This document shows, piece after piece, positions 51,900 to 57,953 of a stretch of 57,953 bases of DNA (position 1 is its first letter; each line of letters starts with the position of its first letter). This DNA is from Acidobacteriaceae bacterium (GTDB lineage Bacteria > Acidobacteriota > Terriglobia > Terriglobales > Acidobacteriaceae). The notes under the pieces were generated by a model. The model saw nothing but the letters and a program-made list of their open reading frames with translations, did no database searches and had not been told where the DNA came from. A program made the translations under genes and the position numbers. The DNA is taken from positions 1 to 57,953 of the forward strand of contig PLBW01000099.1 in assembly GCA_003135475.1 (NCBI GenBank), given 5' to 3'.

Positions 51900-54800
51900 A
51901 TGAAACCAGTTTTCTCGGGACTTCTTTTTCTTTTCTCACTCACGACAGTCTTCGCGGCGGCGCAGCAGGCGCCGGCGGGTGCTCCGACGCAAGCCGTTCC
52001 CGCGCCGCAAACGCCGGTCATTCCAATGCCAGTACCTCCCGGGCAACCAACGCCACAGCAGCCCACTGAGCAAACCGGATCAGTGCAGTCGCCCACGCCT
52101 CCGGATTATTCGCAGGAAGCCTACGTCCTCGAGCATTATCATCAGACAATCCGTTTCGAGAATGACGGGACCGGGCGGGACCAACTGGATGCGCAAATCA
52201 GGGTGGTCAGCGAGAGCGGCGTGCAGGGGCTGGGCCAGCTCAAGGTTGGCTATAGTGCGCTCAGCGACAAACTGGAAATCGTCTATGTGCGAGTGCGCAA
52301 GCCCGACGGAACTGTTATTACCGCCCAGGAGTCCGCCATCCAGGACCTGACCCTGCCCGACGCCCCGGTGTACACCGACTATCACGAGAAACACATCAGC
52401 GTTCCGTCCTTGCGTCCCGGAGACGTGTTGGAATACGAGTTCGTTCGTACCATTACGAATCCGCTGACCCCGGGACAGTTCTGGACCAGTGTCAACTTTT
52501 CCGACAAGGGCATCATCCTCGATCAGCAGTTGGAGATCAATGTTCCCAAGGCACGGCAGACCAAGCTGAAGAGCAAGCCCGGTTATGAGCCCAAGATTAC
52601 CGATGAGGGCGACCGGCGCATCTATCGCTGGACCTACACTCACCTGAAGGACGAGGAGGCAGGCGCAACCGGCAAGAAAAAGAAGAAGAACCCGCACAGG
52701 TCGGAAGAAGAAATTCCCACAGTCCAGCTGACCACCTTTCAAAGCTGGGAAGAGCTGGGAGCCTGGTACGGCTCGCTGGAGCGCGACCGGCGGCAGCCGA
52801 ACGATGCTCTCAAGGCAAAGGCCGCAGAACTGGTGCAAGGCAAGACGGACGACATGGCGAAGGTGAAAGCGCTGTACGAATATGTCTCGCGCAACGTTCG
52901 CTACGTCAGCTTGTCCTTCGGGCTGGGCCGCTATCAGCCGCATGCGGCCGCCGAGGTGCTAAGCAACAGCTACGGTGATTGCAAGGACAAAAACACGCTG
53001 TTGGCTGCCTTGCTGGCGGCCGAGGGATTTCAGGCGACCTCGGTGCTCATCGGGTCGCAACATGAACTCGACCCCGAGATTCCTTCTCCGTCGCAGTTCG
53101 ACCATGTGATAACGCGCGTTGCGGTGAACGGAAAAGATATCTGGCTCGACAGTACCAACGGCGTCGCTCCCTTCCGCGTGCTGGCCGCCCCCTTGCGCAA
53201 GAAGGAAGCCCTGGCGATTCCTCCTGACGGCAAAGCCGGCCTGGTATGGACCCCGGCCGAGCTGCCGTTTGAAGCTTTCGATCGCACGCAGGTCAATGGC
53301 TCGATCAACGAAACCGGGACGCTGAAGGCGCATTTCGCCATTCACGTGCGGGGCGACCAGGAGCTGTTCTTGCGTTTTGCTCTGCGCCAGATGCCGGGAA
53401 ATCGCTGGAAGGACTTCTTCACCATGGTCCTGCAACGCACGGGGATGCAGGGGGCCGAGATCGACAACCTGAAAGTCAGCGATCCCAGCGACCCTGACAA
53501 TCCGCTGCAGATCGATCTGGATGCCACCGTGAACAACTACTTCGACTGGTCGGCCCCGGAATCGAAGATGAGTTTGTCGTTCATGCAGATCGCGCTTGCT
53601 CCGGAGGGTAGCGCCGAGGACGACAATCAGGCGCATCCCAAGCCCATCAAGCTGGGCGCGCCCGGGGAGTCAAACGTCGAGGTGCGAGTCACGGTGCCGC
53701 CGAAGTACACCGTACATCTTCCGATCGGAGTCGAGGTCAAGCGCGACTACATGCAGTATGGTTCGAGCTATAAGTTCGAAGCCGGGCAGTTGACCGCTAT
53801 TCGCACGCTGAAACTGCTCAGCGCGGAACTGCCGGTGGCGCGACGCGAAGATTACGCCGCCTTCCGCCGGGCCGTGGCTGCCGATGAGGCGCAACAGATC
53901 TCGCTGGATAATAAGTCTCCGGGAACGGCTGGAGTGGGCGCCAACGAATCGGCTGACGATTTGGAGGAATCTGCGGAACAGGCCCTCAAGAACAACAACT
54001 ACGAGCTGGCGGTAAGTCTTTTGCAGCGAGTGGTGAAGTTGGAGCCCAAGCATAAGATGGCATGGGACGAACTGGGACGCGCATATTTAGAACTCAACCA
54101 GGACGATCAGGCCATCGACGCGTTCAAAAAGCAGATCGAGGTCGACGCCTACCACCAGTACGCATACAACGACCTGGGAGTGGCCTACCAGCGGGAATTG
54201 AAGTACGACCAGGCCATTCAGCAGTTCCAGAAGCAAATCGAGATCAACCCGCTCGATCCATTGGCCCATGCCAGTTTGGGGCAGGTGTACGTTGCGCAGA
54301 AGAAATTCGCGGAGGCCGCTCCCGAGCTGGAGAAAGCTGTAACCCTTCAGCCCAACAATCCGGTGCTGTTAATTTCGCTCGGGCAGTCTTACATCGCGAC
54401 CAACCAGACCGACAAGGGCATGGCGCAATTTGAGAAGGCCATCAGCGTGTCGCCCAGCCCGCTCACCTGGAACAATATCGCGTATTCCCTGGCGGAACAG
54501 AACGTGCAACTGGATCGCGCTGACAAATATGCCGACGCGGCGATCAATGCGTTGCAGACGCAACTGCGCGAGGTCAAACTGGACAACCTGCGCTTTCAGG
54601 ACCTGGGAGCCGCGCAGTTTTTGTACAACATCTGGGACACTAAGGGCTGGATCGAGTTCAAGCGCGGCGATCTGGACCTGGCGGAGCAGTACATCAATGC
54701 GGCATGGCAGGCCAGCGGTACTGGCACCATCGGCGAACACCTGGGCGAAATTTACGAAAAGCAGGGAAAACGCGAGCAGGCGATTCGTGCCTATATCTCG

Positions 54801-55256
54801 TCGCTGGCCGGCGATCCAGCCAGCGATAGTGCGCGCGCGCGCCTCAGTGCGCTGGGAATCAGCAAGGGAATTGAGCACCAGGTTGAGGAAGCTCGTCGCG
54901 AACTGCAACGGCAGCGCACGACTCCACTCCAGATGTCAGGCAAGGGCAGTGCCGACTTCTTCCTGCTGATCTCACAGGCGAAGGTCGAACAAGTGAAGTT
55001 CATCAAAGGGAACGATGGGTTGAGGAGCTTGTCCGAGGTCCTGGAGAAAACCGACCTGGGCGTGAAGTTTCCGGCGAGCGCCGAGGTGCGCGTGGTGCGG
55101 CGCGGCGTGGTGACGTGCGGGACGCCGGCAAGCGCACCGCATGCGGGAGCATCCGGCAAAGGAAAAGCCCCGCCCACCGCCGTCCAGCAGTCCCAGGGTG
55201 CCGAGCCATGCAGAATCGAGTTGCTTCCTGCCGAAGCCGTGCGCACGTTGGACTGA
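51900..55256 (+). CDS. DUF3857-transglutaminase-TPR exported protein
   Basis: About 1118 residues from ATG 51900. The signal peptide FSGLLFLFSLTTVFAAAQ is followed by a Pro/Gln/Ala linker. A DUF3857 domain follows at about 70-240 (SVPSLRPGDVLEYEFVRT). The transglutaminase-like domain at about 320-420 has the Cys in NSYGDCKDKNTLLAALL, the His in QFDHVIT and the Asp in IWLDSTNG, an intact triad. DUF2569-like strands come next, then at least six TPRs at about 700-960 (HQYAYNDLGVAYQRELKYDQA). The protein is exported. The cysteine triad suggests protein cross-linking or proteolysis. The substrate is unknown. Confidence 0.9.
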   Translation: MKPVFSGLLFLFSLTTVFAAAQQAPAGAPTQAVPAPQTPVIPMPVPPGQPTPQQPTEQTGSVQSPTPPDYSQEAYVLEHYHQTIRFENDGTGRDQLDAQIRVVSESGVQGLGQLKVGYSALSDKLEIVYVRVRKPDGTVITAQESAIQDLTLPDAPVYTDYHEKHISVPSLRPGDVLEYEFVRTITNPLTPGQFWTSVNFSDKGIILDQQLEINVPKARQTKLKSKPGYEPKITDEGDRRIYRWTYTHLKDEEAGATGKKKKKNPHRSEEEIPTVQLTTFQSWEELGAWYGSLERDRRQPNDALKAKAAELVQGKTDDMAKVKALYEYVSRNVRYVSLSFGLGRYQPHAAAEVLSNSYGDCKDKNTLLAALLAAEGFQATSVLIGSQHELDPEIPSPSQFDHVITRVAVNGKDIWLDSTNGVAPFRVLAAPLRKKEALAIPPDGKAGLVWTPAELPFEAFDRTQVNGSINETGTLKAHFAIHVRGDQELFLRFALRQMPGNRWKDFFTMVLQRTGMQGAEIDNLKVSDPSDPDNPLQIDLDATVNNYFDWSAPESKMSLSFMQIALAPEGSAEDDNQAHPKPIKLGAPGESNVEVRVTVPPKYTVHLPIGVEVKRDYMQYGSSYKFEAGQLTAIRTLKLLSAELPVARREDYAAFRRAVAADEAQQISLDNKSPGTAGVGANESADDLEESAEQALKNNNYELAVSLLQRVVKLEPKHKMAWDELGRAYLELNQDDQAIDAFKKQIEVDAYHQYAYNDLGVAYQRELKYDQAIQQFQKQIEINPLDPLAHASLGQVYVAQKKFAEAAPELEKAVTLQPNNPVLLISLGQSYIATNQTDKGMAQFEKAISVSPSPLTWNNIAYSLAEQNVQLDRADKYADAAINALQTQLREVKLDNLRFQDLGAAQFLYNIWDTKGWIEFKRGDLDLAEQYINAAWQASGTGTIGEHLGEIYEKQGKREQAIRAYISSLAGDPASDSARARLSALGISKGIEHQVEEARRELQRQRTTPLQMSGKGSADFFLLISQAKVEQVKFIKGNDGLRSLSEVLEKTDLGVKFPASAEVRVVRRGVVTCGTPASAPHAGASGKGKAPPTAVQQSQGAEPCRIELLPAEAVRTLD

Positions 55257-55324
55257 GGACTGTGCCAGCCGGATCAGAGGTGATCAATTTCGGGGTAAGA
55301 TAGAGCGCTGCACGGGAGATTTCA

Positions 55325-55882
55325 ATGAACGACCTGCGATACCCTATTGGCAAATTCGAATGGATTCCACCTGATGACGAAGCCCAGATGGCCAAGCGGC
55401 GTGTGCATTACATCGAGGTACTGTCCAAGCTGCCGGCGCAGATGCGCGCAGCCGTGCGAGATTTGAGTCCTGTCCAACTCGACACGCCGTATCGTCCCGA
55501 GGGCTGGAGCGTGCGGCAGGTGGTGCATCATGTACCCGATAGTCACCTGAACGCCTACATCCGCTTTAAGCTTGCGCTTACCGAAGACGGGCCGACCATC
55601 AAGCCCTACAACGAAAACTTGTGGGCCGCGCTGCCCGACAACGCCATAACCCCGGTTGAAGTGTCTCTGCAACTGCTGGCCGCGCTCCATTCCCGGTGGG
55701 TCGATTTGTTGAAGACGATGAAGCCCGCGGACTTTGCCCGGACCCTGAACCATCCTGAGCGTGGAGTGCTTTCGCTCGACCAGATGCTGGCCATGTACGC
55801 GTGGCACTCGGCACACCACTTGGCGCACATCACCGCACTGCGCGAACGCATGAGGTGGAAGCCTCGCGCGGCAGCTGGATAA
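55325..55882 (+). CDS. DinB-superfamily (YfiT/BstA-like) putative metal-dependent hydrolase
   Basis: A 185-residue four-helix-bundle protein. The three-His metal site is visible in GWSVRQVVHHVPDSHLNAY and in MYAWHSAHHLAHITAL. YPIGKFEWIP at the N-terminus is typical of the YfiT branch. Family members include thiol transferases such as bacillithiol and mycothiol S-transferases, and hydrolases; the reaction here is unknown. It is 68 bases after the DUF3857 gene and converges on the kinase gene. Confidence 0.9.
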   Translation: MNDLRYPIGKFEWIPPDDEAQMAKRRVHYIEVLSKLPAQMRAAVRDLSPVQLDTPYRPEGWSVRQVVHHVPDSHLNAYIRFKLALTEDGPTIKPYNENLWAALPDNAITPVEVSLQLLAALHSRWVDLLKTMKPADFARTLNHPERGVLSLDQMLAMYAWHSAHHLAHITALRERMRWKPRAAAG

Positions 55883-55962
55883 CGCCACCTTGACTCACCG
55901 TGACCGCCCCTTTCCGCAAGGCAAACCGGCAGAGAAGTTGAGATGGCCATTGGAAAGGTCCG

Positions 55963-57953
55963 TCATGGGGACGACGCATTGCTCGATAACCGGACCGCCT
56001 CCTGGCACTGGCTGGCCGACGTTAACACCTTGTCAATGGCTGGATCGGCACGCAGTTTTGCTAGCAGCGGGTCAGAAACCAGATTGGAGTAAGAGCAATA
56101 GTTCCGCTCGACAGCACTCTGCAACAGATTGAGCGCAGCCTGCTTCTTGCCGCAGTATCCGAGTAAGGCTCCTTCGTAGTACAAGATCTCAGGATCCGCT
56201 TCGGCCGCCTGGTTGCTTTCCAACTCCTGCGCAATCCGGTCCAGCTCTGACGCTGGCCGCAGTTGCAGGCAAGCTTCCAGCAGATCGCGGTGATAGCGCG
56301 GAGCGGTGGACATTTGCTTGACGGCTTCCTTCGCTTCCGCGATTTTGCCCTCGCGCAGAAGAATCGATGGCAGAACATAAGCGGCCCATTCCGAGCCGGC
56401 GTCCAGGCGGACGAAATCCCTGGCCCGCGAAGTATTGCCCAGTTCCATGAAGGCCCAGGCGCAAGAGCGGAAGGTGTAGTTGCCGGGATCGAACGCCAGT
56501 GCCGCATCGCACTCTTTTGTGGACTGCTCCAGCATCCCCGCGTAACGATAAACGTAGCTCAGCGCAAAATGGGCCTGAGCGCTTTCAGGTCGGCGCTTGA
56601 CCAGTGCCTGCGCTGCCTCGTAGGCCTTTCCTAGCTCACCTCTCTCGACCCGGTTGGCGATCAACTGCCCGGCGGCAACGCTGAGATCGGGATCTAAGGC
56701 CAAAGCACGCTCGTAGGCCTGGTTGGAGCGCTGAAACATAACTTCGCCACCGTCGGAATAGGTGGCATCGAAGTAGCAGCGCAGACCCAACTGCTCCCAG
56801 GCTGGCGCGTAGTTCGGATCCATCTCGACCACATGCTCCAGCACCGCGATGGCGTCCTTGTTCGCTCCGGGATCATGGGGCAGCGCCACGCTGTGCAGAT
56901 AGAGGTCATAAGCTTCCGGGTTCTTGGGACGAGTGCCCGTTTCGGCGGGCCCACCGGTCACACCCAGGGTCGGGAGCAATCCCTGACGCACTTGGGCGGT
57001 CATCTCGCCCTGCAAAGCGATGAGGTCCTGGGCGGGGGTGGTCAGGCTGGTTTGCCAAAGTAGCCGGTCGTGGTTGACGTCGATGGCTTCCAACGTAACC
57101 AGCAGATTGTCCCCTTGCTTCAAGAAGTGCCCTGTCAGGACAGTCGCAACGTGCAGTTGCCGCCCCACCTGCTCCGGGTCGACATTGTTTGCTGCATATT
57201 TTTGCGTGCTCGAAGAAGGGCGAACATCCAGGGTACGAGTGTAAGTAAGCACATTGGCGATTTCGTCGGCCAGCGCGAAGCGAAGAAACTCGACGCTAAT
57301 ATCGCCGTTGGTGTTCTGCAAGGGCAGCACGGCAATCGTGTTCTTGGCGGCGGTGCCAACTCCGAGGCGACGCTTTAACCACCACGCTCCCACGGGTATC
57401 AGCACGGTCAGGAGCAATGCGATGACCCCTAGCAGGATGTAGGTTTGGGTCCGGTTCGCGGTTTGAAATGTGCTCGTATGGATACGGTATGGCAAAGCGG
57501 CGCGCAACCGACCGCTCGTGGTTAACCCCGGCTCCGTTTCCCGCTTCAGCGACTGAAGATCGCCCTTCATGGCCAGCGCGGTCGGATAGCGGTTGCCACG
57601 GTTCTTCTCCATCGCCCGGCCGAGGATGCCCTCCAGATCGGGGGGAAGCGCGGGGTTCAGCTTCAGGGGCGAAACTGGCTTGCGGTTCAGGATCGCATCC
57701 AGCGTGGTTACCGCGTTGGTCCCGGCAAAAGGCTTCTGACCGGTCGCCATCTGGTAGATCACGACCCCGAGGGAGAACAAGTCACTGCGCTGGTCAAGTT
57801 CTTCGCCCCGGGCCTGCTCGGGGGACATGTAAACTGCCGTTCCGAAAACGTCGCCCGCAACCGACAGCGGATCTTCCGGCAATCCTTCGCCGGTCTCCAT
57901 TCCGCGCGACAACTTGGCCAGTCCGAAGTCGAGAATCTTGGCCTGCCCGCTCT
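55963..57953 (-). CDS. Ser/Thr protein kinase with FlgO/TolB-like and TPR domains (5' end outside window)
   Basis: The window ends inside the kinase domain, so the N-lobe and HRD loop are missing. Visible from the edge are KILDFGLAKL (DFG), GTAVYMSPEQARGE (activation segment/APE), DLFSLGVVIYQMATGQKPF and the C-lobe Arg in RGNRYPTALAM. One membrane helix follows (YILLGVIALLLTVLIPVGAWW), then a FlgO/TolB-N-like domain (TIAVLPLQNTNGD) and TPRs at the C-terminus (PNYAPAWEQLGLRCYF, SAQAHFALSYVYRYAG). It is a membrane Hanks-type kinase with an external receptor part. Confidence 0.92.
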   Translation of the reverse strand, partial: SGQAKILDFGLAKLSRGMETGEGLPEDPLSVAGDVFGTAVYMSPEQARGEELDQRSDLFSLGVVIYQMATGQKPFAGTNAVTTLDAILNRKPVSPLKLNPALPPDLEGILGRAMEKNRGNRYPTALAMKGDLQSLKRETEPGLTTSGRLRAALPYRIHTSTFQTANRTQTYILLGVIALLLTVLIPVGAWWLKRRLGVGTAAKNTIAVLPLQNTNGDISVEFLRFALADEIANVLTYTRTLDVRPSSSTQKYAANNVDPEQVGRQLHVATVLTGHFLKQGDNLLVTLEAIDVNHDRLLWQTSLTTPAQDLIALQGEMTAQVRQGLLPTLGVTGGPAETGTRPKNPEAYDLYLHSVALPHDPGANKDAIAVLEHVVEMDPNYAPAWEQLGLRCYFDATYSDGGEVMFQRSNQAYERALALDPDLSVAAGQLIANRVERGELGKAYEAAQALVKRRPESAQAHFALSYVYRYAGMLEQSTKECDAALAFDPGNYTFRSCAWAFMELGNTSRARDFVRLDAGSEWAAYVLPSILLREGKIAEAKEAVKQMSTAPRYHRDLLEACLQLRPASELDRIAQELESNQAAEADPEILYYEGALLGYCGKKQAALNLLQSAVERNYCSYSNLVSDPLLAKLRADPAIDKVLTSASQCQEAVRLSSNASSP

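Noticed and set aside
52080-52943. 287-residue ORF antisense to the DUF3857 gene
   Set aside because: Lies wholly within a well-supported coding region and has no motif.

Overview
The window looks like chromosomal DNA from a soil-type Acidobacteriota (Terriglobia-like) bacterium. This is inferred from the high G+C, the dense two-strand layout with few long operons, and the gene mix: a secretin fused to a cohesin domain, a large Ser/Thr kinase with TPRs, DUF3857-transglutaminase-TPR and TMTC-like TPR membrane proteins, small secreted proteins with little homology elsewhere, an UpxY/NusG-like antiterminator and many dispersed intergenic palindromes. No database search was possible. No rRNA, tRNA, CRISPR array, intact insertion sequence or prophage was seen.

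Region 1-9.5 kb: a truncated NtrC-type receiver gene is coupled by an ATGA overlap to an orphan H-box protein. DNA polymerase IV and an orphan hydrogenase-maturation protease follow, then two divergent esterase-family genes and a three-gene leftward secretin-pseudopilin-pseudopilin cluster. Region 9.6-21.8 kb: smpB and pepA, an alpha/beta hydrolase, a Gfo/Idh/MocA oxidoreductase, an M28 peptidase, a secreted HExxH protein, an acyl-CoA desaturase with a strong terminator, a TlpA-like thioredoxin, a secreted protein of unknown role and an acyl-CoA dehydrogenase. Region 21.9-34.8 kb: a TPR membrane glycosyltransferase-like protein, a histidine kinase/response regulator pair, a GT39-like protein, a SpoIIE phosphatase with HAMP, a thioredoxin reductase homologue, purine nucleoside phosphorylase, uridine kinase, CutA, an FtsB/DivIC-like protein and a small secreted protein. 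Region 35-45.2 kb: two tandem paralogous exported proteins, an UpxY/NusG-like antiterminator, a CsgG-family protein, a pentapeptide-repeat membrane protein, a PLP aminotransferase, a GT2 glycosyltransferase and an EamA transporter. Region 45.2-58 kb: a MazEF module, a FadD/FadR fatty-acid module, a peroxiredoxin interrupted by UGA at its catalytic position, a Tat-exported class V aminotransferase, a DUF3857-transglutaminase-TPR protein, a DinB-superfamily protein and a truncated Ser/Thr kinase.

The standout is at 48856-49401. An exported peroxiredoxin has an in-frame TGA exactly where the peroxidatic cysteine belongs (FTGG-U-TKQ), and a bacterial SECIS-like hairpin begins 11 nt after the UGA. 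This is best read as a selenoprotein. It lies beside a TetR-family FadR-like gene that carries a near-consensus Bacillus-type FadR box. The second theme is repeats between genes: heptanucleotide-period arrays, often in opposed pairs and touching start or stop codons; a six-unit array of exactly 19-bp period; and at least three families of dispersed palindromic elements.
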